The translations under genes were made by a program, and so were the position numbers. Shown one piece after another: positions 48,552 to 62,057 of a stretch of DNA of 64,000 bases. The number at the start of each line of letters is the position of its first letter. The stretch's first letter is position 1. The notes under the pieces were generated by a model. The model ran no database searches and was not told where the DNA came from. It saw nothing but the letters and a program-made list of their open reading frames with translations. This stretch comes from Lutjanus erythropterus (taxonomy: Eukaryota; Chordata; Actinopteri; Lutjaniformes; Lutjanidae): the NCBI GenBank assembly GCA_020091685.1, contig CM034613.1:6936864-7000863 (forward strand), read 5' to 3'.

Positions 48552-51500
48552 GGGTGTACCCAAATCTTAGAAACATATTGTATCTTCTCATCAATATGTC
48601 CCATGAATGCATTTTGAAATCTATTTGCAGATTTTAAAGGTTGTATATGAGATTTTGAACCTCAGTATTGCAGCAAACAACTATTTGATTTGTAAAGATA
48701 TCCTATAGTTGAGTAATGGCATCTTGATCAAAGAACGAAGTCACACTTTCTCTGTGAGCGTTATAATCCATGGTTCTTTGTTCTTTGTTTTGGTAGCAGG
48801 GTCGGTTATACATGTATATATGAGCTTTTTCATTAGTGGGCATGATGGCAAGCTAGCTGTTACCAATACTGTGAATTTGTTCTGCAAATGTTGTAACAGC
48901 TAGATGAAACATAAATGCTGTCTATAGCACATGGGAGAAGGTCAAACTCAGGAATAAGTGATATAAATATATATATGAAATACATATCCACATTCGCTCT
49001 CGGAGGACTTGCTGAAAATGGCCAGTTTCCTGATGACATCACTCATAATTCCACTCTTTGATGCAGACTGCTGAGAAAATGAAAGCCTTGACATTGCAGC
49101 TATTGCCCTCATCTTTGTGATGCAGCAGCTGGTATCCTGATAAAGCCCCTACCAAGAAAAAGAAAACTTTCTAATTCTACCAGACTTCTGTGAAAAATGG
49201 TGGGTACACAGGGGAATGACCTGTCTATAGAAAAAAAAAAAAAACATTTTAGCCCCTTTTTTACAGAGCCAGTGAACCCACAAAATCAATTGAGTCAAAC
49301 AAACTCATTCATTCACCCTTACGTTTGATTCACAGAGTAAATCTGTAACCACTCTGCTTTTCTACACTCTCAATCTCACCTTTCGGACCCACATGGGCAT
49401 CTGGTGGGTGTTGGGTGAGCGGTGGTGTAGATTTAGGACGACCACGCTGAGGATGACGGAGAACGTGACCAGGATCATGGTGAACATGATGTAGTTGACG
49501 ATGATGGGGACGCCCAGTGACGTCTCGGGGATCTTATCAGCCAGCAGCAGCAGGAAGACAGTGAGGGTGAGCAAGACGTTGATCGACAGACCCATCTTCT
49601 CTCCTGGTGGGGCGGGGGGATAATAAATGTACTTAACGATGTACAGAAAATCTTCTATCAGTTCATTTTTAAGGAAGCTAAGAAGAGTTCAGTATATTCT
49701 TGTTGACAAAAGTAACAAATACAGTATGTTACGTCTCATCTAGCTGGACAAGGTTTGTTCCTCCTTCAACGGAGTGAGATCTACGACTTCAGCAGCAGCT
49801 GCTCCATGTAATTCACCAGTAATGAGTCTAATGGAAAATTCATCTCCCATTCTAAGTGAATCTGATTGGCCAATAGAACGAGGCTTCCCAGGTGCATTCA
49901 GTGGTCACTTACAAACTGTGTTTACCTCTGATTGGTTAGAGTCAGTAAGTAATGAGGAACTGATGTGCATTAGGGCGGCACACGCTCCCACAACCAAGAA
50001 CTGTCAAAGCTGAGGCAGTGCCCACAGTTCAACATGTCAGAGCCTGCATTGAGAGGTCTAGTACAATGTTGTAACAGAAAATGTTTTTCATGGATTACCG
50101 CTGTAATGTCCTTGACTGTGTCAGGGGGAGGATTGTACTTGCATGCATGCATGTCTACAGATTGTGCAGAAGCACAGACTGTTAGAGTTTGGGCCTTGTC
50201 TCTCCCTTTCCTTGTGTTTCATGTTTTCCCTTCCCCCAGTGTGTCATGTTTGTCTCTGTCTGTGTTGCTGGGTGTGGACCCTTGGCTCCCTCCTCCTGCC
50301 TCTGTTGCTGGGCGTGACTCTTGGTTCCCTCCTCCTGCTCATCCACCTAATCCTCTGCAGCTGCTCTCCTGCTCACCTGCACCTAATCCACCATCAAGCC
50401 ACTGCAGTATATACCCCGGCTCAGACTTCCAGACTCTGCCAGATCGTTCAGTCACCTTAGTGGTACAGATCTCTAGGCTCTTGTCAGCTAAAAGTTTAGT
50501 ACTGTGTTTTTGGATGTTTTTCTGGATCTCTGTAACACCCTTTTTCCCTGTGCCTCAGATCCTCCACGCCAGCTCTGCTCAAACCAGCCTCGCCTCTGTC
50601 TTCAGCCACCAGCTCCATTGCCTGCCCTGCTCAGCCATTCCAACCAGCCTCAACCTTCAAAAGAACCCACAATAAACTGTTTGAACCTCTCTCTGTCTCC
50701 AGGCTGTGCTCGTATTTTGGGTCCAATATTGAATGGTTACAACACAGACCTTGAAAGGTCTTATAAGCAGAGACAGATTAAAAAAAACAAAAAAAACAGG
50801 AAAAGCATACATGCCACCGTCAGGGCCATAGCCAGGATTTTAGCAATGCCGTATAAATAAATAACTAAATTGAAACACTGACTGTAATAAAATTTATTTT
50901 GACAACATTTCTATTAGGTTAATTAAAGGCAAAAATATTAAGGTCATCTAACTTACTGGACTTCTATTACAGTAACACAATTGTTGTGAATTGAGCCACC
51001 TAAATAAAATTACAAATTGACAAATTTTACCCACATATTTTTGACTAGCCATCAAAAAATGAGAGATTTTTCTGATCTGGTCTGCCACATCAGTACAAGT
51101 GTGTCATTTCAGTGTCCCTGTTCGTTTCTTCAACCTGTCATATTTGCAAGTTAAATAGCAATGCGCCTGAAGCAGGCACCTGACTCCTGAAGGGAAAGTT
51201 CACCCCAAAATTAAAAATACATATTATTCCCTGAGATGGATACCACTACAGAGCAGAGGAAAAATATAAAAAATATATAAAAATTTTTGATTTTTGGGGA
51301 TCAATTGAGAGATTTTGTGCGCAGACTACACACTGTTCAAATAGCGAAATGGAGCTGGACACACCCTTAATGCACTTGCTTCATGCACTTTAGACCGTGT
51401 GTTATAGATCATCTAAATAGGGTCATTATAGTATTACATGCACAGAGTTTGAATCCTCCGGGAGTTTGTGGTTGGGGCAGGGCCTTTCTGTGCGGACTTT

Positions 51501-54500
51501 GTTTTCTGGGCACTCCGGCTTCCTCCCACAGTCCAAAGACATGCAGCATAATAGGTTAACTGATAAATCTAAATTGCCTCTAGGTGTTCATGTGAGTGTG
51601 AATGGTTGTCCAGCCCTGCAATGAACTGGGTGCCTGCCTCTCGCCCAGTGTCAGCTGGATTAAGCACCAGCGCCCCCCTGTCAGGATAAGTAGGTACGGA
51701 CAATGACTGAAAATGAATGAGTATTACATGCATGAGATTTAGGCAGCACTCTGACTACAGAAAATGCCATGAACATGTCAGTTTGTTTGTTATCTCAACT
51801 GGTATAAGGTCAAAACCTTATCATGATATAATTATTATACTGCAGTTGACAAATTTAAATTTTGTATTCAGTTTTCAGTCAAACACAATGGTACATTTTT
51901 TGTTTCTTAATGTCAAATCTCAGTACAACCTGGATCTTGTATTCTGTGTACAGTGCAGTAATGAACACCTACTGACTGATTACCAGAGGGATCAATGTAA
52001 TCAAGTCTATTACAGACATCGTGTTTGAACCATGTAATTTTTATGAACAGAGTACAATCTTAAGATGATTACTCTGAGCGGTTGTGCAGCTGATTTTTAC
52101 TGTTTTCATTTTGGAAGTTATTGATTCAGCGGTGCTCTATGGGAAACAACCATCTAATCTAAAATCTAATTCCTTTGTGCCAGTAATTGGACAAATGTGT
52201 GATTGCCCAATTCAACCAGGCCACACAAACACAATTAGCAAATGGTGTTAGCAGTTTTAGAGAGCGATGATGAGGCAGTATAATCCCAAACACAGATACA
52301 TCAAGGTGGAAACCGTACACCTTGGACTATCTTTACCTTTGCCTCATATAAAACTATGTATTTGTCTGTACTGTCGCTGTACCTGCGTCAGGAGGCAGGT
52401 AGAAGTTAAAGATGGCGATGATGGTGATGAGGATGCAGGGGAGGATGATGTTCAGCACGTAGTACAGAGGTTTCCTCTCAATGATCAGGTAGAAGGTCAT
52501 GTCCTCGTACTTATCGTCATTCATGTTCTTCCTGCTCGGCCTGTGTCTGATGTGCCACTCGCCGCCCTCTGGAGAAACATTCACATTGTACGAATTCAGA
52601 TCAGCAAGCTGCGGGCTTTTGCAGCACAAACAACAAATCTGCATAAAATAAGAGGTCTCCAAACAAAAGCGTAAGCAAGTAAATATACTCCTGTGACTAT
52701 GGTTCAAATACTCAGCAAAGGCACACATAAAGTGACTCATGAGACAAAATTAAAGAGCGGAGAACTAATTTACTGTATCATGCAAAAGAATATGACCCCC
52801 CTAACTAATATAATGTCCCCCACTGCACAGCTTTTACTACCTTTATATCTTTTACTTTTTCCTCTAAAACTAAATTGAAAATGCTTATAAGTGGATTTCT
52901 AAGGCATGTTTTGTTTACTCATGAATTTAAAGGGATAGTTCAGATTCTTTGAAGTGGGGTTGTTTGAGATGTATTACCCAGAAAATGTCTGCAAGTCTGC
53001 ACATTCACAGTTTGGAGAAGCAGAGAGGGGCACCGGCATGAAAACTACACAACGATAAGCAAGAAACTGTATTTTGGCCAGTTAAAAAAGGTCCACTTCA
53101 AGAAAATCTGTACCAGTTTAAGTGTACGCTATATTTAGAATATTTTCACTGCTTTAGCTTGTTGTCAGACAGGCTTTTCTAAGGGAATATATACTCTTTT
53201 CTAAGAGTTATATAAGCCAAACATTGTTCTCTCCAAACCAACCAAATTCCATACGTGACATCAGTCATTTTATCTTGCAGAGCATTGGAGCTGCTGGTCT
53301 ACCGCTGCCAAAAATGATTAGTTTGTGCTTTTGTGGGAATTAAAACACCAAAGTCACACAATAACACAAACAAAGTTATTCATCAAGGCAGGAGTAGACC
53401 AGCAACACAAAGTAAAATTGCTTATTTCACCTATGGAGTTTGGTTGGTTTAGAGAAAGCAAGATTTGGCTTATGTAACAGTGGTTTTCCACCAGAAGAAG
53501 CTTTCAGATGGCAAAGTAAAGTGTGAAAAATATTCCTATCATAGCATACACTTCAACTGATATTGTTTTTTCTTGATGCTTGTGCCCCTCTTTGCATCTT
53601 CAAACTGGGGGTACAGTAGGTACTGTAGGTGATACACTGGTGTTCGTTAAGTACGTCATACAACCCCACTTGGAAATATCCGAACTATCCCTTTACTAGC
53701 TCCTCTCAAATAAACTGAAAATACTTAAACTTGCAACTGTAATGCCTGTGTTTTTCTTTTTATTTAAAAATTGTGTTCATCATCTGCAGACTTTTCTCTC
53801 CTATCCCAGAAGTCCCCTATTCCCTCCATCCGTCCATCGTCCATCTGTCTGTCCTCTTGTGTTCCCCATCCAATTCTCACCACTGAAAGCTTCATCTAGT
53901 TGGATCTCCCTGATCTCGTTGCCTCTTGAGTCCAGTGCGTACTGAATGTCGATCTCCGTCGAGTCGTATGTGTAGGAGCGGAACTGCATGGTGCAGTTCT
54001 GCCAGTCAAACGGGAAATACGTTACCTAGACCGAGAAACAAAGAGGGATGTTACAGAAGTCCGACAGGAGGAAGAAAATGAACAGAAAGCACACGTACTG
54101 ATGCTCACCTTGACTCCACAAGAGCTGCAGTAGAGAGCAGGAGGGGTCCAGGTTACTCTGCCGTTATTATAAGCCTGAACATGGACATGCAGGGCCACAT
54201 CAAACACCCCGTCATTACTGCAAACAGGTTTAGATACAACATGAATTAAAAACTTTCTTGAAACATCTTTTATTTTTTGATTTCTCAGAGAGATTATGAG
54301 TTCCTCACAGTCTTGTTACAGTTTGGGGTTTTGGTTTAGTCATTTCCTGTCTCATGTTGAAAGAGTCTATCATGTGTCTTGGTTTGCTTTACTTTCTGCC
54401 TTTGTTTGTTTCCCGCCTTTGTGATTGTTGATTAGTTTCACTTATCCCTCATTAGCCGTCCGTCTCAAGAGTATTTAGCGTGTTTTCCCTCATCATTGCC

Positions 54501-57500
54501 AGTTCATCTTTGCACCGCATGTCAAGTGTCCAAGCCTTTTTTGTTTTGGACTTTTGCTTTGGTTTTCTTGGACCCTGCCTGTTTTTGGACCTTGGATATT
54601 TGCCTGTACCTTTACAGATATGTTTGTCTCATCTAGACAACCTTTTCTTGTTTTGACCTTCGTCTGTAAGCCTGTACTTGAACTGGACTGATACAGCCCC
54701 GCCTCAAGCTGCCTGCATTTGGCTCCTATTCCTTGTGTTTCTGGTTACCCTGCTTGCATTATCTGAAATACTTCTATTTTCACCTTATTTTGGAGGTGAC
54801 ATGCATATTTTTTGCTGTTTTTGAATAGCTGTAAAACAGTGTACTGCTTAAATACAACAGTACAGTGGCATAAACTGGGGAGAATGATTGATTTAGAGAC
54901 ATGACAGTGGAGGATTGCTGTACATTGGCCCCATCCAGTGCTTACTGGCAGAACTACTTGCCAAGCTGAGGCCACACACCCAGACCTGCCTATCTCACTG
55001 CAGGTAGACTACATGTTGGACCGGTTGGTCAACATTATAATGAAGATAATATAAACTGCACATGCTGCATGCAGCTAGACCTTCGCTTCAGCTGTGATGA
55101 TGAAATGTCAAATTTATTGCCTTTGATCTGCCACTCTCTGACAGAACAGCCTGATGGAAGTGATATATCACAATTCTTCATACTATAAACAAACCAAAAA
55201 GTTATTTAGTGTTATCAGTCATTCTATTGAACTGAGACAGATTTGGAGCCTTCTGCTGTGGCTATGTGCACCGCTATGTTAGAATCCGTCTGCCTAATAA
55301 ATTTCATGATCACTCAAAATTAAAAAACTTTAAAAAAAGGCCTCACTCACTTGCTGTGAGATTTGGACATATTCTTCAGGAACTTTTGCAGTAAGGGGCG
55401 CATTGTTCTGCAGCCAACTGCTGCCATCCTTGCCACTATTTCACTGTGAAAAAGTGTTTTGGATAAAGTATGAATCCAGTGTTCTTGAAGCTTTGGGCTT
55501 TCTCTTGGAATTTTGTCTCCTTATATTCCAAATGTCACAGCAAACATGAGACCAGTGGATTTTATCCCTTGTTAGAGTGCACCGCACACTTTGAATCCTC
55601 ATTATTTAATCTTTTAAAATATTTCCAAGCAGAGCTGGTGGCAGACACCATATCTAATTTACATGATAGAGCCACAAGTTACTTCACTAACTGCATTCAT
55701 GGTCAGAAGTGTAATATAGCGTATGTTATGACTTTATTAGTGGTCCTTTCAAACACCAATGAATTTTATTCATCTATGGCAATTTTACAACTGCCTTTTA
55801 CTGCTTTGCCTGAGGATTGGAGGGTTGTTGCACCCCAGTCTTGAACTTTGAGGGGCATAAAACCCAGCGTTGTCTTATAGATGGCACCCATGTCTTCTAC
55901 ACATATCATGTAATAGCGACATCCCAGGTTTGAATCTTGCCTGAGGTCTTTATGTCATGTAATTCCACATCCTCTCACTCAGCCTTCCTGTCTCTTTGCT
56001 CTTTACAGTCAAGCAGAACATCAGCCACAAAGACAGACGGGGTAAAGCTGTGGTCAGAGTGAGTAACTATATCTCGTATGTGTGATTATTGCAGTCACAC
56101 TGCTCCTTCTATTCTCTCACCACAGCTACAGAGTGCATCAACATTTGGCTGCGGTCCCAAACTGCGAGACCCCACTAAAACATTTTAATTGGCGTGGATG
56201 AAATGCAGGAACTCAACACATTTCACAGGACACTTCTAAGTGCACAACTAATATTGGATGTATACAGAGCTGTTGTGGCTGTTAAGCTCATAACACTGCG
56301 CACAACAAAGACATCAAGTCAATTAGACACAGATTAAGCCGTCTGTCAGGCTGCTGTGTTTGCTTTTTATGGCGCTGCTCATTTTGTGTCCTCCTAAAAT
56401 GCCCGGTGCTGCTGTTGCTAATATGACCAGCATTGATCAAACACTCGCAGAGAAGGGTGCACACGCTTTTTGCATTTGTGTGTACATATTTGTGTGTATG
56501 TGTGCGGTTCCAAGTGATCGCCTCCCGGCGCTGAAGTAGCTGAACGGTGCCATCATCTCAGTTTTCAGGGAGCCATGCTGCTTAATTGCCTATAAAGTGT
56601 TGATGAATGGAGCAGTGGGAATATTTACAGCGGTGTTACTGGGAGTGTGTGTGACTGTTTTAAGTATCTAAATTTCCAAATTTAATGCCGTGACAGACTT
56701 GTTCCATTATATAGGTACTATACTGTACAGTACCTGTTCTCAGTCTTCAACTTAATCTCCACTGCAGCAATGTGGTGTTCTTCTGGCTTCATTAAACCTA
56801 CCAACAATTAGCTGCTATTCCAGCCAAAGTCTGTATCAGCCTAGAGCCCAACTCAAGGCTTGCATGTAGCTGATGAAGCGATAAGACAATCATATTTAGT
56901 GATGTGACCAGAAATGTCCAACAGCTCCTGTGTTCTGTGAGGTAAAATTACTGTTTTTGTCAAAAGTAAATCAGTGAAAATATTCTAAATACAGTGTACA
57001 CTTAAACTGATATTTTGATATTATTTTGGTATGTTGATAAAATATGTTTTTCTGCTGACCCAGCCCACAGTAGTACATTGATTAGCTTCTGTCCTGGTAC
57101 TTTTAGAGTTGATGATGATTTTCAAGGAGGAGGCTTAAAGGGATAGTTCACCCAAAAATTAAAATTCAGTCATTATGTACACACCCCCATGCTGACAGAA
57201 GGTTTGGTTTAGTTTTGTATTAATCTTTTGTTCAGATATAATTTGTAATATGGCATTAGGTTGTAATCAGCCTTGTAGAGTGACCTAGATTAGTTAGATG
57301 TACTGGTGCAACAAAAGTTCAGGACAAAATTACTGTTTTGGTATACTTGACTAGCAACATGAATCTTCACTACTACTGTACTACTGTACCCTTTGTGTCC
57401 ATGTTGTTTCCATGTTAAAAAAGAAAAACTTCCCAACATGTGACCATCTGTGAGCAAGTGAATGCAGCATTTCTACACGTCACTCACACAAAGAACAGGC

Positions 57501-60500
57501 ATATCAACATGTACAGGAGGGTAAAAACAAAATACCCCTCAGGGGCCTGGGAAGAAACAATCCTAGACAAAAACTAAAATCCCCAAAATAGAGGAAAGTG
57601 GCCAAATGGGTTCTCCTCTCAGCTCTTTCTGATTAATTCATGTCAATGTGAGTGCAGTGCTTACTTATTGATGAGGACGATGTCAGGCAGCCAAACCTTC
57701 CCTGAAGGGATACGCAACACCTTGATCCCATCGTGTTCTTTTGGTTTCCATTGCAACCGATGATCTGTCCACTCCTGTTTAAAGAAATGACTGTTTGTGT
57801 TGTTTATGTGCACAAGAATGTGGGAAATCACACACGGTTACATGAAAAAGGGCAGAGGAGAACAGAGAGTGACAGAAGGGAGAAACTTTGCATTTACAAA
57901 TGTAACCAATTTGTCATTTCATCAGTTTATTTTTCATTTCTCTACTGCTGTAATTAGATTCCACAGGGACCGCTCCCCTGTGCGTTGGTCCTTGCATAAT
58001 AAAACAGCATTTGCATAATTTTTCATTTTGCATATACTCTGTATTATTATGACTACTCCAAGTGTTCTCGCTTGGTTATTTGTGTAGCGTATTGGTACTG
58101 AATTGTACATGAAGGAGGAGGTGTTATGGTAATACACTCCGTCTCAGTGGAGCTGGAGTCACGGATCAGTTGGTCAAAATAATGTGAATATTGAGAAGTT
58201 ATACACTTTCAAAGACTGTGTGTAGGGTTTCCCATTCATTCACCTTTATGCTTTAGTAAGAATAAACTGTTGTGTCCTTAACACCTCATTTTGACCATTT
58301 TTAAAGTAGCCTCAACTCCCAATTTCCCAACATTAAAATCCAAAAATATCAATTAAAAATAAAATAGGGGAGACCAGGGATGTTTGTAACACTTTTAGTC
58401 TCAGTACCTATAACACACTGAATTTTTGTTTTAAAGTTCTCAGATTTTGAAACAAAGTACCTTTACTCATTAAAAATATCCTCTAAATGTTTCTAACTTT
58501 TTTGTTTGTATTTTTCACATAGCTATGTTTTTTTTTGATGGCTTTAGGTGGTAATTTCTTATTATTAATATTAAAATAACATGTTTCTAATCTTAAAAAA
58601 AACTGTTTCTCACTCTGAGTAATTATAAATGAATCTAAAATTTGAATTGGATCACTCTTGGCTATAATCCTACAGAGGAATACTGCTGTGAATATATGCA
58701 CATAACAATTTAATTTAATCTCTTAGTCTGGTATTTATCGTGAAAGATAACAGAGTCAAAGGTCAAAATGACCACTTATGGCTATTCTGCTAGTCAAGGA
58801 ATTCTGGCACTTCTAGTGTGAAAAAAGACTGCTGACAGATCATTTATTGTGTGTTGAGAAGGCTTGAAATTTACCACCAAAATTTCGACAACCAATTCCA
58901 ATTTGCAGCTCCAGTGCAACAACCGGTGACACATAAACACACTTACCAGATTCATGACAACGACTGTGCTCATTTCTTCATTTTTCATATTCTGCAACAA
59001 AAAGATTTAAAAATAAGTATTATTGGTGCTTTTAAATTGATCACACACATTCATGTACACAAAGCACTCACAACACTGCATTTTCCAAGCAGTGTTCAAC
59101 ACTCAGGTGGAAAATTCTGGTACTATTCAACCTGGATCCATTCAATACAGTGTTATTAGAGGGCAGAACAAGACCCATATTTCTTTCTCTGCATGTTTCA
59201 CCTGCTGCTGCTGAAGCCTTCACATTAATCTGATGCCATTCAAGTCAGATGTGTTGACAGTGGTACAAAAATATTGGGCCCAACCTAATATAACTGACAT
59301 CATGACTCTAGAAGTGACCAGGGATCTTATTCAGATACAAGACTAACACATTATATTGCTATCAGATTAATGTAAAGGGATGCATGCCTGAAGGGGGAAT
59401 GTCCCTTTAATAGTTATCTACTGTAACAAGACAGTCCATCAGGACCTTTCAGCTAACATTTTCTGGGTATTAACTAATTACTTAAGTTCAGTCAACTCAC
59501 ATTTTTAAGAGGAACTTATGTTTTTAGGTCATACTTGCTTAAAATTTGATTTGATGATTTACTGTCCATTTAGCTCTTACTTTTAAAAAATATTTAAATG
59601 TTTTTTGTAATGCACAGCTTCAGTGCTGCTGTTGGACTGGTATGATCAGACCATACAGTACATGACTGCCAGAAGAGTAATGACAAAAAAATTACATCAA
59701 GAGTCACAGCTATATGCTTGAAATATAGTCACTATTTATAAGAACTTTTGTTAAGCTAACTTCCTTTTGAAGAGAAAAACTTGACTCTTTGAGACAAAAA
59801 CATTGCATTTCAAAAATCACTGAGTAGGCTCATTAAACTGAAAGTCAGTAATGCTTAAAGGTATTATATCTTCAGTGGCAACCATTTAATTTTCAGCTCT
59901 GTAAAAATGAAAAAGTTGAGGAAACGCAAAATTTCACTGCAGCTTACTTCAGTAGATTGTTGGGTTTTGAGCCTAACTCAGTTTTGAAAAGTGTTTTACC
60001 AACTAATAATGTTTTGTTGAGATAATTTACTTCACTTCTTTAGATAAACTTGAATCTTTTGAGTTTTAGAAATCTAAAATTGCAACCATTTAATTTTCAG
60101 CTCATTGTGAACAATGTTTGAAATATACTTTTTTTCTATGTCAATCTCAAAGATTCTAATTTATCTAAAGAAGAAAAGTAAATTATCTCAACAAAACATT
60201 CTAGGGTGGCAACACTTTGTTTGGTTTATTTTAAGCCTTAAGAGTTTGTGTTTGATTCAAAACTCAAAAAAGTAGTGAATGTAGTATTTTTTTATTTTCT
60301 TTTTTTTTTTTTTTTTTTTTTTTTACAGTGAAACACAAATAATGACAAATCAGGCTCACAGCTCACAGTGAATGTTTATTGCAATGTAAAATTTTAAACC
60401 CAAACATTCAAGTTTATCTAAAGTTTTTGTAAACTGGCAAATTTTAAAAAAGAATAGTTTTAGTTTGACTTAAATTAGTGTTGACTTTGGAATGATGAGT

Positions 60501-62005
60501 TTTTTTCCTTTTTTTTTTTTTTACAGTGTAGCTTTACACCAACAGAAAAAACAGCTGACTGTCATTTGAGAAGCTGGCTGGTTTGACAGTAATGGACACA
60601 CACCAGCTACTTCCCGGACAGAGTTCATGATGTTCATGATGATCTTTGGTAAAGATCTTTGCATGTGAGTGTGTGTGTGTGTGTGTGTGGGGATGTGTGT
60701 CTGTATACATGTGATTGTCTGTGCAGCAGGAAGTTGGAGCTTGCCTGAGCCAGGCCTGCTATTTAAAACGCTGGGAGGAATGTCAGGGAGACAGCTGGGA
60801 CAGGAACACGGAGCAGGGGGGTGGGGTTGATCGAGGTTCACTTAAACCATCTCTCACAAACACCTACCTCATCACTCACTCATACTTCCTGTAACTGTTT
60901 GAAATGAGCTCAGGATGATGAGGGGGGTGATGTTAATAACAACGCTGCTGCTCTCCAGCTGACTTCTGGGCAGACGGGGACTGAACGTCCAAGTGGGTCT
61001 GTGTTCAAGATCGTTCCACTCCAGAACTTAAGGGCCCCGTGTGACTTCCTCTCCAGGGCTAGACTGACCTTGAGTGGAGGTGTAAAGAACATGCTCACTG
61101 TAGATGTGCAGGTTCGTGTGATGCTGTGTGGATACATGTGTTGATGTGTGCATACACTGTAAAAATAAACTATTTGTTTCAACTTGAAAAATAGTGCCTG
61201 GACTGCTAAAAAAAAATATTTGACTAGTTAAATACACTTGATGAGCTTAAGATGTTAGAAGTTAAACACAAAAAAAAAAAAAAGGTTTGAGATTTGACTC
61301 AACCTCTTAACTTCTGACATAAACTTTTTGCTGAATTATTATTTTTAGTTGGGATAATGTACTTTTCTTCTTTGGACAAACTTGAATCTTTTTTTAGAAA
61401 CAAAGAAAATGTATTGGTCAAAAAATGGTCACAGTGATACGTGAACCTGCTTTACCAATATTTGGGTGTCTGAAAATTAAATGGTTTTAAGTGAAAAAAA
61501 TCAATCATTTTTTTGGGATCCTTAAACTAAAACACTGTAATTTATCTAAAGAAGAAAAATTCTCAACAAAAAGATTAGTAGTTGGTTAAATTCTTTCTAA
61601 ACTTGAGAGTTAGAGTTGGGCTCAGAACTCAAAAATGTATTGAAAGTTGCCTTGTTGAAATTTTGAGTTTTCTCAGCTTTTCTTCATTGATTCACATACA
61701 TAACATAAAAAAATAAAGTGTGCGTGTGTGCGGGTACACTAACCTTGTAGTGTTTTCATTGTGAAAACAAGTAACCATGACTTACTGACTTTAGACAGCC
61801 AGTTATTATATATATTTTCTTTCAACTATAATAAAGAAGGGTCTCTGGAGAGTCTTAGCTCTCAAACAATGCATGCTGGGAATCTGCTGATCATTTTTCT
61901 TTAGTAACTTAATTTAATTAGTTTATTGAACTCTGTTCTGTATGATCTTTCATAGTGTATATGGAGAAGAGAGTCAAGGTGAAATTAAGGAACCGATAGT
62001 GACCT

Positions 62006-62057
<52 letters not shown>

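Larger units (their letters stand above)
42068..49379 (-). other. chrnb1 intron 8 (7.3 kb)
   Basis: Contains the C1q pseudogene, a short (GT)n at about 44178-44198, an unassigned AT-rich block at 46860-47280, the ERE-bearing tandem repeat at 47390-48110 and an (AAG)n tract. Other open frames are unsupported. Confidence 0.6.

Noticed and set aside
50034-50675. 213-codon plus-strand open frame, the longest in the window
   Set aside because: Lies largely in an LTR-like repeat; the Pro/Ser/Leu-rich translation resembles no family.
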